This document shows, piece by piece, positions 13,701-25,421 of a DNA stretch of 64,000 nt. Every line of letters begins with the position of its first letter. Position 1 is the stretch's first letter. The stretch covers positions 315,001-379,000 of the forward strand of contig JAKOGI010000527.1 in assembly GCA_029747015.1 (NCBI GenBank), read 5' to 3'. The stretch comes from Carnegiea gigantea. Taxonomy: Eukaryota; Streptophyta; Magnoliopsida; Caryophyllales; Cactaceae. Below the pieces are notes generated by a model. It was not told the DNA's origin and ran no database searches. It saw only the letters and a program-made list of their open reading frames with translations. The translations under genes and the position numbers were made by a program.

Positions 13701-14545
13701 ATTAAATTATATGGTTTTGTTCATTTAGATTAAAGCAGATGTGCTCACCTATCCACTTCTTCATTATATTACATGTTTTTATTTATTTTAATTAGTTAGT
13801 ATTGTTCATTACAACCACACTATAGGTGTTCTTCCTAATTCTGAGAAGCAAACACTTCTTCCTCGTTATATTCCAATTTGCTAATAAGACAGTGAATATC
13901 ATAGACAATCTTACGCTATCAAAAAACCCTAGTATAAGATATGGTGATTGTGATACCCTACTGGTGCATCTCCCTAGACACATACTTAATATACATTTAT
14001 ATAAAATTAGAAACTAACAGGCATAACTTTTATCAAATGTGGAAATGCTTCTTTTTAAAGTATCTAATCTAGCATGGCCAACCAAAAGCAGAAGAAGTTA
14101 AAAACTTTCGAATAGTCTATGTCAAAACTGACTATCAGGATAATATAAATCTTCATGATTGTAGAATCTATACCATGTGCCACATGGAGACATATTATGG
14201 TGATTTACAATTATGAGATCATGGGTTTCAAAAAGAGAAGGTGCTTATCTTTCAAATATATCCAAAAAAAGATTCAGTAACATTTTGTATGGCATAATGT
14301 ACGTATTTTAACATTTAATTAATTTTCAGGAAGCATTGTTATGGAAACTAAGAGTAAAGTATGCTGCCCGAATTTTACTATATCCAGACAACATGGTGAG
14401 AGACAATACACTACGTAAGGAAAAGTTGGAAAACAAAGGCAAGGCAACAACAGTAGCTACATTAGAAATTGGCAATAACATGTTTTGTTTTGATTTTCCA
14501 CATTATTATAAAAGGCACAACTTCTTCAGATATGAATTTGTTCAT
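10758..14545 (+). pseudogene. Ulp1-like C48 cysteine protease gene of transposon type, broken
   Basis: A multi-exon reading on the plus strand, interrupted by stops. The N-terminal part (about 11085-11640) contains METGFGGFLSVRTSTIPKDL and, further on, NWRAFLLQCSNDIV, matching the N-terminal region of plant transposon-borne Ulp1 proteins. A block DFRGKRYKDQW follows at about 11820. The protease domain is at about 13200-14210. Its catalytic triad can be read: His codon 13853-13855 (KHFFLVIF), Asp 13904-13906 (NIIDN) and Cys 14160-14162 (LHDCRIYTMCHMETYYGD), with a Gln upstream (DYQDNINLHDC). The usual Gly after Cys is Arg. The C-terminal exon (14330-14545) begins EALLWKLRVKYAARILL. In-frame stops occur at about 10803, 10882 and 11167, among others. 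The introns are rich in TTGTTCAT/C. Such proteases cleave SUMO-like modifiers; their role in transposition is unknown. Confidence 0.75.
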
Positions 14546-14659
14546 TGACCAAATAAATATCATTCATTGAAATATATAATTTTGTTCATTTACCTAATCA
14601 TATGTTCACAATCTTATTGTAACTATGTTCATTGACCTATAAGTATGGGCATTGTTACC

Positions 14660-14785
14660 AAACAACCTTAACCCCTAAAATCCCAAACTTTAAAACCCCA
14701 TAAACCCTAAACACCTAACTTAAACCCTAAACCGTGAACCTTAACCCAAAAATCCTAAACCCTAAACACTAAACCCTTAAAAAAT
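14660..14785. repeat. Degenerate telomere-like (CCCTAAA)n tract
   Basis: About 125 bp built from variants of the plant telomere unit: CCCTAAA, ACCCCTAAAA, AACCCTAAAC, TAAACCCTTAAA. It lies between the Ulp1 3' end and the FAR1 3' end. The C-rich strand is the plus strand. Confidence 0.8.
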
Positions 14786-15524
14786 AAGTAATTCTTATAA
14801 TAAAAAAATACTACTTTGTTTAGTTACCATTATATTATTGTTCACAATAAGAAATGCTACTTTGTTTATTTGCCATTTTATTATTGTTCACTATATCATA
14901 AAATGTTCTTCATTAAAGTCCACAAAGCTTAAGAAATGAATATTTGTTACAATAAAGTATATAGCACGTCATTCATCATTTTAGTATTGTTCATTTTCTG
15001 ATGTGACGTTGCTCACAGACAAAGTTAGAATTGTTTACTAAACTTATTTTACCAAGACACACAAACCCTGTCATTATAAATCAAGTCAAATACTACAATA
15101 TATATTTTCCAAGATATACTAATATTTCTAATAATAAAATTCACAAACAAAAAAAAACCTATCAATATACATCAACTATATATGTAAACCATACATCGAT
15201 TAAACAGGATCTAGTCTAGGAAATTCTTTATTACAACCATAGTGTAACTAATATTTATCAACCAATTATGCATCATTATTACAAGATTGATTACATGCTT
15301 CGTTCATTGGCATTTGACAAATAAATGATTGAAATATCATTGGTGTTAAACCTCTCGCAGTTCTTGGATCAAAATAAAATGGGGGATAATATCCTACTGC
15401 AGTAATTGTACTCTACAATATAAGAGAAATTTTAAAATATAAAAATGTTATATATCGAACAATAACAAGTAAATCCTAATATGACCATATAACTAGATGA
15501 ATTCACCTGAGGAAGACTTTGATT

Positions 15525-16372
15525 ATTTGGATTGGAATTGGATAATAAGTTTAATGTAGGCACAACATTGCCTTGAGAACTTGATCCACTGTAAAGTACA
15601 TTCATATACAAAGGAACATCATTCTGAAGTAAAGTTGAAAAAGCTACAATGACATATCAATGTGTAACACTGTTCACAATTAAGATAGTTATTATGCAAA
15701 ACAAATTATAGAATTGTTCATTATGAACCTAAGCACAGGCCACCACTTGGATCTTTAGTTAACATTCCTCTTGATCCATAAAAGGCATTCTCATAGGGAA
15801 TGGAGCAAAATTCTGCAACATGCTCGAAAAAGCAAACAGTATAAATAAATTCACTACATAGATCAAATTACACATAAATGCACTTAGAATTGTTCATTAT
15901 CAACCTGAGGCAAAGGAACACAACTGGGATCTTTATCTAGGGTCTCTGTTGATCCATAATAAGGTATATTCGTATGAAATGAAGCAAAATTCTACAACAA
16001 ACTCCAAAGTTCAATCAATATAAGTAACTTTACAACATAGATCAAATCAAAAACAAATATAATAATTGTACAATTCTTTTTATCAACCTGTACCAAAACG
16101 GCATCTACATTTTGTGGTATAACCTTTGTGGATCTTTGAACTTCCAAATTAGCCAGCTATCAAAATTAACAATGTCGAAATTAAAGCCGAATCATGAGAA
16201 TCTGTTAAAACATAATAATCTATTGTACAAATTCTATATTAAGAAGTGTTGCCCAAGAAACATAGTCATTCATTGTGTATGATTAAAGTAATCATTCCTT
16301 GGATGATTCCTGAACAACTGTCATATTTTTTGGTATAACCTCTGCATATTTTCTCCTTTCCAAATTGGTTGC
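15525..16372 (-). repeat. Duplicated small exons in the FAR1 C-terminal tail
   Basis: On the minus strand two exon-like blocks resemble each other: ATNLERRKYAEVIPKNMTVV (about 16370-16300) and LANLEVQRSTKVIPQNVDAV (about 16160-16090). A second set is NFASFHTNIPYYGSTETLDK (about 15995-15905) and a related block at 15815-15725, with a third weaker relative around 15630-15540 (MNVLYSGSSSQGNVV). They are separated by AT-rich intron-like sequence. This suggests internal exon duplication in the tail. Confidence 0.5.
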
Positions 16373-18531
16373 TTACAAACAATAATAACATCAAAAAGAA
16401 AAATTACTTGTTATAAACTATTCACAACATAGTAATTAATTATTCAATTTTTGTATTAGTAATTGTTCATTGAAGATTAGATGATTGGACTTGTCATACC
16501 TTGGATAATTCCTCTTCACTTGTGATATTATGTGCCAACAACTTTTTTTTTCTTTTTTTTTTATTACACTTCTTCTCACTGGTACACTTCAATCTATTAT
16601 TCTGTTGATGTTTTTCACGAGACCTAGGAGGACTCAAAATGCTCTTTGGCGAACTCGAACCATCTTATCGAACATCAACCTCTATATGAACTGATTCTAC
16701 TTCTACTTTAATTAACTTCTTGAATTTACTAAAGTACTCCTCACAGAGGAGTCTTGCCTCTCTATTCATTTGGCTAGTAGTGAGCAATGCATTCATTTTT
16801 CTACCCATTTGCATTCTCCATGCCGATGAACACACCATTGTGTCTTTCATACCATCTTCAATAATAAGTTAATTATTTTGGATTTCTTTAATGCCTTTGC
16901 TCCATCTCTTCATAATATACCTATCCGGCAGTTCTTGAACACAACAAGTATGCATAACTCATAAACAAAGTGAACATAAAAGTCCAACTTCAATAAATTT
17001 TTGGTAAGTGAAATCAATGAAGCCTTTCTTTATGTTCAAAGTAATATTATACTCAAAAGTATATCCATCTAATCCTTGATCCCAGGATTCTTCCAAACAA
17101 CTTACCCCGGATACACGAAACACCCTATTGGATGTATCGCTATGCAACCCATCTTGATCATAGGAAGCCCCTTTAATGAACTCCTTTTAAAATAATCAAT
17201 AAGCTTCAATAGTATAAGTAGACCTAGCATGTTTCAACAAACTCACCGATGGAAAGGCCATCTCCACATTACCCTTGAAACATTTGTGATTTTCACTATT
17301 TTCCTTTTCCCTCCATCTGACACAACACCACAAATATGTTGTAACAGTCACACAAGTTAACAGTTGTATGCAACCGCCTTTTTATTGAGTTGTTTGTGCT
17401 CTTGCTCCTTTGTGAAGATAATACCACTTTTGAAAAGTTCTTCTCTGAAAAAGCAGGGTTTTCCTTCATGAATAAATATTATTAAGGCAGCAATTGCCAC
17501 CACAATCATACATTGCCACCATCCTAAAAAATTATCAGATAAATAATTATTGAAAATATTTAAAAAACACCAACACAAATGAATAACAATATAGGAAGTA
17601 ATGTGTGTAGATAATCCATTTAAAAAAAATAGCCTAAAAAATACAACACCATAAGTTCTGATGAACAAAACGTTTGAACAATATAAACAATACAAATGAA
17701 TATCATCACATGAACCGATGAATTACAATAAGTCACCAAATAATAATGAAGTACAAAGTTATTATTAAAATATCTAATAAAAAACAATATAAGTTTCAAT
17801 GAAGAAAACATAATCAAACCTGATGAACAAATATCAAAATAATATAACCAGAAAATAAAAAATGTTCAGACAAATACAAGTGATAAAGCAAAAACAAAAT
17901 CAATTACATTTTCCAAAAATGATCAAATTCAGGCTTCGTAACATAATCCATCAAAACTTTGTTAAATAATTTCGTAAAACCTTCCTTTGCCCTTAGTGCT
18001 CCAACATGCTTTCTTGGATTTTCAATGATATGAAAACAGTAGAGCCTGTGCTGAACACCAAGAAAAACTTATTCTCTCATGGTAGCCATAGAAAAAGTCT
18101 GATCAGTCATAATGGTACCTAGGAATTTGTCACCCACAGATTTCAAAAAAGTCCATAACAACCATATAAAGGACTCAATTCTCTCATTCATAATATGCAA
18201 CCGAACATGACATTTTTGGAATGATGGTTCATGCCAACAAAAGGAGCACAAACCATGTCATACTTATTTGTACTATATTTTGTGTCAAAAACAACCAAAT
18301 CACCAAATAGCTTATAATCCTCTAGCATCTGCTTGTCATGCCAAAAAAAACTAACCAAACGACGACTTTCATCAACCACAAAATCATAATAAAAATTGTT
18401 CTAATTCTTGAATCGTTTCTTAAAAATCTCAATTAATGAATTTGCATTGATGCCATCAAATGACTTCTTATCATAATCTTCAATCCTATTATATAAACTA
18501 GCATGGACCCGTGCACGGTGCATATATAAGC

Positions 18532-18533
<2 letters not shown>

Positions 18534-18618
<85 letters not shown>
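18534..18618. repeat. (TA)n microsatellite at Helitron B 3' end
   Basis: An uninterrupted TA run of about 85 bp in the same position as the tract of copy A. Confidence 0.95.
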
Positions 18619-18621
<3 letters not shown>

Positions 18622-19544
18622 AAAATAATCGATGAATGTTAATTGTAGACAAAGTTAATATTGTAATTTAGAAAAGGATACTTAAATTTTTGTTGAAAAA
18701 TATGAACAGATAGCACTTTTATGCATAACCATTGAAACTCAATCATTAAAACAACGTATGATTATCAAAGACACGATGTAAAGTATGATAAAGATTGTAG
18801 ATAGTCAAAATAAAACTGAAATCATGCTAAATGACATGATAATATGTTAATTTCTAGTGCCAATGGTGAAGAATTCACATTCTCTTCTTGTACCCACATT
18901 AAAAATTAAGCTCTTAGTAATAATTTGATTAGCAATAATATAATCAAGATTACAATTGTATCTTGTGTACCTGATGTACCTAACATTAGTGTTTCATGAG
19001 TAATACACCTTCTCCTTCCAACCAACTGGCGCAATAAGAGTGATAGACAATTCTACTTCATGGTATCGTCAAGGCTTCACAATAAATACCCATGGTTTAC
19101 CTATACAATCATTTATAATCATATATACTGATAGATAACCATACGGCTGTAGAGAATGTTATAATGAGATAGTCAGTAATCAAAAAATAAAGTGTCCAAA
19201 ACATGATGAACAATGTGATACATGTGTTACATATGAATCCAATTGTGTTGTTGTATGCAAAATAGCCCAAGCATCCTTATGAAGAGCAATAAATCTTCTA
19301 TAATCTGTATGATCTCGCAATGAAACTCTACAGATTTACCTATAATTCATATAAAAGAATATAATACATACTAATGTAAACTGTTCAACCAGCAATTAAG
19401 TTAATTTATACCCTTCATTATCTATTATTTGCTCGAAAATAAACGATTAAATTAAGATTTTAATATTATTTTTTTTGGTGGGAATTGAAACAACTTGGGA
19501 AAAATAAATAGTGCTCAACTGATTAATATTGGATCAAGTAGAGA

Positions 19545-20399
19545 AAAGAAGAAGAAGAAGAACCGGCCCAATAACCGTGGCCCAATTGCCCCTCCCTCTT
19601 CAGCTCTTTTTCTCTCTCTCTTCACACTATGCCTGTTCGCGTTGTTCTCCCGCAGCCTAGTCCGTGGGGCTCATTTGCGTGCCCAATGCCAAGCCAACCT
19701 GTAGCTCCTGCTTCCCTTCTCTCTTTCTTTTCTCTCCCATAATGGCCAGTTTTTTTCTTTTCTTTTCCTTAGCCCGCACGTGCCCATTTTTCACCTTCTG
19801 TGGGGGTTTGAATTCCCCTTCTAAATTGGCCTATTTTGCCCCTAAACCAAACCCATCCAAGACCAGTCCTTTTTCTTTCTTTCTTTTACTTAATTCACAT
19901 GTGCTTGGACGTGATATCAAACCCTCCCTCCCTTCTTCTTTCTTTGCTTTGCTACCCAGAAAAGCCCGACTCTACCTTCTTGACGTGCTGGTGCTTTATC
20001 ACCATCATTCTTGTTTTCAGTGTAGATTTAAACTCTAAAATTTGGTTCAAGATTCAGAATTTTGCTAGAACTGATTCTTGATTTGTTAAGATTTAAAGTC
20101 AAGTGATAGTTGCAAATTCAAGTTCGTATTCTTCGCGCATTGGCAGAGCTTCAGTTTAGTCTATATTCGAGTTTTTGATACTGATTATTCTTTGGATAAC
20201 TGAATTCTCTATTCGGTTCATATATGCGTTTAGATCCATATTTTCATTCCAGGTCAGAGCTGAAGGGAGTTGGAGGTGAAAAAGTTGAGCTTAATTTCTC
20301 TCCCGTTTGTTAAGTTCCCTATTTGTGTTTTGGTTATCCAATTTTGATTTTGCTTTGCATAACTTGCCTACAATTAAAGTTAATGGTGATGGATAGGGT
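19545..20399 (+). other. Gene-start-like segment carried by Helitron B
   Basis: The counterpart of 6280-7140. It keeps the GAAGAAG run and CCGGCCCAATAACCGTGG, the pyrimidine-rich leader, the CATTCCAG acceptor-like site followed by GTCAGAGCTGAAGG (about 20250), and ATGGTGATGGATAGG (20383-20397) running into GTAAG. The CT tract is shorter than in copy A and several small indels are not multiples of three, so it is unlikely to be coding over most of its length. Source gene not identified. Confidence 0.4.
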
Positions 20400-21373
20400 A
20401 AGTTTCTTCCTGATATTGGTCTTCCAGTGTAGCATTTTGAAATAATTGGTTACTAGTTAACTAAGCCTTGACAATTTAATTCAATCATATCACTGATCTA
20501 ATTTCGCAACACATCCCTGAAGATCGACACCCGTACTTGCTATAGTGATCAACCACACACTTGCGAAATTCACAACATAAATATACAACTGAAAATGTAT
20601 AATCAATAGTACTTAACAATGAATAAGTTAGATAATTTTTTAGACTATCATAATTTTCAAATTATTATAGAGAAATTAAAATACTATTACTGCTATCAAA
20701 AATATTTGCTGAACTTATTGTAGTATACTTCTATATATTAGAAATTTTAGTTGATAGTTTCTCATAATTTGCACCTATCAATAATTGCTTCTTCTTAAAA
20801 AGTTGTTCATTATTTTATTTTAAAAACTCAAAATATTGTATATGACATGGTTGCTATTTGGAATATTGTAATATTTTATAAATAATTATCACAATTAAAA
20901 ACTTATTAATTTTTTTCACCTATTATATGGGTATAGAAATACTTGTTACAAATTAAAAAAATAATTATCAACCTCTTAAAAGGAACATTTTCGACCATTA
21001 ATTAATTGTCATTGTGTGAATTTTTGTTCATTAAAAAAATTAGTGATTTTAGGAACTTTAATTCCTGACCAAGAAATATAAAAAGAAAAACACCTTATCC
21101 CATATTAAGAACTTTTGGAAAGAAAAATTTTTCGTCTAGGTCAAGCTCTTTTATTAATTCACATCTGTTTTACTTAATCTAATAATAATATGTAAAGTGG
21201 CTAATTTTGGGTTTACCATTAAAATAAGAAAACTGAAACTTTAATACTTTATTCCTTCCTTGGATCACTAAAATATTAATGCCATTCATAAACTTCAGTA
21301 CATATATATTTTTAGTGATTTAGAAAAAGTTATTAAAGTATATTTTGTTTTTACGTAGTTAATAGATTCCACT

Positions 21374-21699
21374 TGTAAAATCCTGGAAATTCGATTTGGA
21401 AATTTTTTTTTTGGGCCCAGTTGGACCGACCTAGGCCAAGTCAACCCAAGTCAGTGCCAATTTTTTGGGAAGTATTAAAATTTCCAAAATTTCCCTTTCC
21501 AATTTTTGTAAAACTCCTAATATCGTTATTATTATTTTATTACTATTATTCTTTTACTAAAAAAATATCCAGACTCTAACCCCCCCTTTGCTGCCGCCAC
21601 TTATGTTAAAAAAAAAAAATTTTGAAAGTTTGTTTTTCCCCCCTTTTCTTTTCTTTTTAACCTAAAATCCTAACCACCCATTCCCCCACTTCCCCCTCA

Positions 21700-21735
<36 letters not shown>

Positions 21736-24082
21736 CTTTACACCGTCGCCGTCCGGCCACCCTAGTGCCGCCACCCCACCAGCCGTCCCTCTTGTTTTTG
21801 CACTCTCGGCATTGAATTTGGACGAAGGAGTTTCCCTCGATCTAGATCCGGTTTCGATCAAAGGTACTAGGAACAGCGTTTTTTAACATTATTTTGGTAT
21901 TTAATGGTAAAGGTGGATTCTTTTGGCATGATTGGGTCTGGGCGAGGGTTTAAGCATGTCTAACGGGTATGGGTGTATTTTTTGGGCAACCCGAAACGAG
22001 CGAAAACCGTGCAAAAAGAAGTCGAACAATCTGGACAGAATTCATACTATTTTTGACGCAACTTTGAAAATTCGGGATAATTATTTTGCTTGTCCAAAAA
22101 TTATGAAATTTTTACAGTGGTTAGATTAAGATGGAAGATTATGTGAGTTTTTGAATTGGATAAATTGGAGTTAAATTGAGAGAGTTATGGCCAAAATACC
22201 GAGCCCTGTCAAATCTGGAAACTACAGGCATAGGGTGCGGCTTTTGAATTTTTAGACTTGGTTATGCTGTGAATTTGTGGAAGTTCTAAACATAAAAATT
22301 TTAGTAAACAAAATTATCTTTCTGGATTGGATAAGAACATAATTTTTGGAAGTCGGAAGAAAAGTTATGAGGATGGGAAGTTAGGAGTAAAAATCTGGGT
22401 AAAATCTGGGGAAGTAGAATCTGGACTGTTTCGCCTTCAAGTTAGAAAAATTCCCTACACTGGTACTGATGGCCAAAAATTGTGAAATTTACTGAGTAAG
22501 AGCATCTGGATGTGTCAAATAATACCGTTTTGGAATTGGGTCATTTGGAGTAGCGTAGCCTGAGTTTTGATAAAATTTGCCGGGACTGTCCTGGGGAAGA
22601 TAGTCTTTGGCATTGCCGGAAGAAAGAAAAAATTTGACTGAGTTTGGGGCAGAACCGAGCCAAGCTCTAAACATAGAAAAGACAGAGGACATTGTAAGGC
22701 TTCTAGACTGACCTAGAACACTAGAATTGGATATCGGGAACTAGAGTTATAATTTTTGGAAGTTGGACCCATAACTGGCCAGTCGAACCTTTACCCCTGA
22801 TAGGGTTGGATGAATAAAGATCTAGAAAATCTCTTTTTAAATTTGGGGGAGGCCCAGGGGTGCCCCACACTGAATGTGGACTGACTATGGGCTGTTTGTG
22901 GGCCCAGGTGCGGAGCAGTGAACCCTCATTAAAGTAACCGAGCCCGTAAATTGTACGGTACCCAGATAACAGTTATGCCCTAACCTTTCCCCTGTGTTAC
23001 TAAAATCATGAAAGTTTTGGGAGTTCTTGTATTGATTCCTTGACATTCCTTTCCAATGGGATGTTCGCTGATGTGAAATTTATAAAGGGTTCCTTGGTGG
23101 GAACTGAATGCTGTGTTTGTTCTGGAAGTTGGAAATCTCCATATTGTAAAAGTTGAAACTTACTGTTGTAAAAGTTGAAACTTACTGTGATTGTATTTGA
23201 AGTTCTGTTTCTGCATTCTGATTTCTGTTGGGAAAAGCATTTAAATCTGAATGAAACTGAATGTGTCAAGTTGGTATCCATTAACTGAAAGGAACTAAAT
23301 AGGGTGAGTTAAATCGATTGGAACTGATTGAAGGCCATAGCCTTCCTCGGGTAATAGGTGCATGCATGTGAGCGGCCACGTACTCAGCCGAGACGTGGGC
23401 CAGGTTATCGGTAACCACCCATGATGGTGGTAGGCGAGGAAAGTTAAGTGGTAACCGCCTGAGGAGTGGTCGGCCAGGAAAGAGTTGAACGGCTGTGCTA
23501 TGTTAGAGCGCAGGCCATGAGACCCATTGGGGTCGCTCACCCAAGACTTATCTAAAACTGAACATTTTGAATGGAACTATAGAAATGTGATTCTAAACTT
23601 GATTTTTGTTTAAGGAAGATGATGATAATGGGTTGTGTACCTTGAAAACGTGTGGTTGTTTCCCCTTTCCCTAAAATGTTTTCAAAAATTGATTTTCGTA
23701 CGTGTCTTTGACTGTTGGGGGTGAATGTTACTGAGTTTATCTCACTGTTATAAAATGTATTGTTTTCAGGTGATCTAACTGTACTTGGAACTGGGGACAG
23801 GAGAGTAGAGCGAGGCTCGAACACTGATTGTGCTTAAAAAGGATTTTAGAAGTTGTAATAGAATCTAGTTGGTTTAATTATGATGTTCAAGTTTTGTGTT
23901 AAAGTTCTTGGACCCATATATGGTGGGCTTTGATTCGTAAAGACTTTGTTTTAAATGCCAGTTGATATCTAGCCTGGTATTTCCAAGAAGGGAATACGGC
24001 GGTAACACCCCATTAGGAGTTTCTGCTGCCATTCAGGTTAAATTAGTAGTAAATGAAGAATTAGAAATCTGGGGGTGTTACA
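21374..24082. mobile_element. Solo LTR, 2.7 kb, nested in Helitron B (TSD CCACT)
   Basis: The ends are TGTAAAATCC...GGGTGTTACA with identical 5-bp duplications CCACT (21369-21373 and 24083-24087). Copy A of the Helitron is uninterrupted at this point, which proves the insertion. There is no internal coding region, PBS or PPT, so it is a solo LTR. Its large size and the terminal TGTAACACCCCC (read on the minus strand) suggest a Ty3/Gypsy Tekay/Del-type LTR. In plus orientation there is a CT tract (21707-21734) followed by GC-rich leader-like sequence and a GC-rich block at 23330-23540. The transcription direction is not certain. Confidence 0.88.
23144..23187. repeat. 22-bp perfect tandem duplication in solo LTR
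   Basis: The unit TTGTAAAAGTTGAAACTTAC plus TG occurs twice in a row. Confidence 0.85.
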
Positions 24083-25421
24083 CCACTACAAAAAAAAAAA
24101 AAAAGTCAAGAAATAATATACTTTTAATTATGATGGTAATTATTTTTATTAAAAATATAATGGTTGTGATTATATAATCAAATAATCTAATGATATTATG
24201 ATGATAATTATTTTTATTGATTTAGGAAATGCTATCAAAATATATTTTGTTTTTAGGTAGTTAAGAGATTCTGTTGCCAAAAGAAATTAAGATATTATAT
24301 ATTTTTAATTATGATAGTAATTATTTTATTGAAAGTCCGACGGTTATGATTGTATAATCAAATAATCTAACTGTTCAAAATCTCAAATTTATGAGAAAAT
24401 TCGAAAAAGCCATGTCATCACAACATTGCTATTATATTATAGTATAGATTGGTCAGCTGAAAACCCACAAAGGAAGCTCCACCAACCTATTTATCAAGAC
24501 ATGGAATGCATCCTCCACTCGGACTCCTGTGTCTCTAAGCTTTGTCACAATCAAAAGGTCTTCAGTAGAGACCTTCCGACGATAAGGCAAAAGATGCCAC
24601 TCATTAGTACTACACAATGGATGGTTGTGCTCAGCTACATGCTTAGTGACAATCCATTTTCCATCTAAGTCAATATTAAATTAGATCATTGCTTTCCACT
24701 CAGTCCGAACATCAATACTTGCATACTCCTTACATTGTTGAGCTTTATTTTCTTTCGAACCTTCCTTCGAACAATGAAACTGACGCGTTGACAAATCTTG
24801 AGTTCGAGCTCTCCTATGAATCTTATGATAACGAACACTAAACCCGACCTTAAATACATAATCATCGTAAATCTGAAATGCTTTATCTTGAGAGTATGCA
24901 ATCGATCCAACTAAATCAACTACCAAATGATCCAAAGTAATAATATCTCATCCAGAAGAAATATTATCTACAAAACAAATTTCATCAGTGATTAAACCTC
25001 ATAACCATAAACGAACAGCATTACACGAATAAATGAACAACTATAAACCAATTTATATATATTAAAACAACAACATCACAAAAATAAATGTACATCTATA
25101 ATCCAATTAACAGATACAACATAAGAAAATATATTAAAACAAACCCAATAATGAACAATATCACAAGTTAAAATGAACAAAATATTCACAACCTCAATGA
25201 ATAGAATTCTAACAAAATAATAATGAAATGTAAATGGCAAAATTTTATCACCATCACCATTTCCATTAGCCTCCAAGAACGCTTTTCAAAATCAAAATAT
25301 TCAATTAAGAGGTAAATACGAACTAAATGAAGTGCATTTAGCAGTAGGAGAAATAAAATTAATTATAAAACTTACAAATCAAATCTCTTCCAGCTTCTAT
25401 TTGGACTACGTTCACCGCCAT

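Larger units (their letters stand above)
18498..24448 (-). mobile_element. Helitron copy B, non-autonomous, with nested solo LTR
   Basis: On the minus strand it begins TCTATACTATAATATAA (24448 inward) and ends ...GGTCCATGCTAG (18501-18498). The 10-bp palindrome CCGTGCACGG lies about 10 bp before CTAG and can form the expected 3' hairpin. The flanks are A (18497) and T (24449). Of 5951 bp, 2709 bp plus a 5-bp duplication belong to the inserted LTR, leaving about 3.24 kb, close to copy A. It sits inside the FAR1 pseudogene; the two flanks joined at the A|T target read through as GFQLTNLYNRIEDYDKK, a FAR1-like sequence. This independently confirms both ends. No Rep/helicase gene is visible. Confidence 0.92.
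15266..25421 (-). pseudogene. FAR1-like MULE transposase, multi-exon, split by Helitron B
   Basis: A possible first exon starts at 25421 (MAVNVVQIEAG, good start context, donor GTAAG near 25375). The FAR1 DNA-binding domain follows (24960-24450): AFQIYDDYVFKVGFSVRYHK, then KWIVTKHVAEHNHPL. Helitron B interrupts here. The MULE transposase core resumes at 18470: IEDYDKKSFDGINANSL, then FDTKYSTNKYDMVCAPFVG (first catalytic Asp region, about 18290), TIMTDQ (second Asp, about 18110) and GVQHRLYCFHI (about 18040). SSQRSKSTNNSIKRRL is near 17400, ELPDRYIMKRW at about 16920 and the arm VCSSAWRMQMGRKMN at 16840-16790. The tail ends YYPPFYFDPRTARGLTP before a stop at 15268-15266. A frameshift near 18210, an internal stop in FKKRFKN-stop-NNFYY (18405) and others make it a pseudogene. 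Confidence 0.8.

Noticed and set aside
17357..17695. 112-residue minus-strand frame
   Set aside because: Mostly FAR1 intron; the recognisable FAR1 block (SSQRSKSTNNSIKRRL) is in another frame.
22489..23824. Several 70-90 residue frames inside the solo LTR
   Set aside because: No family match; LTR DNA with TG...CA ends and duplications explains the region.
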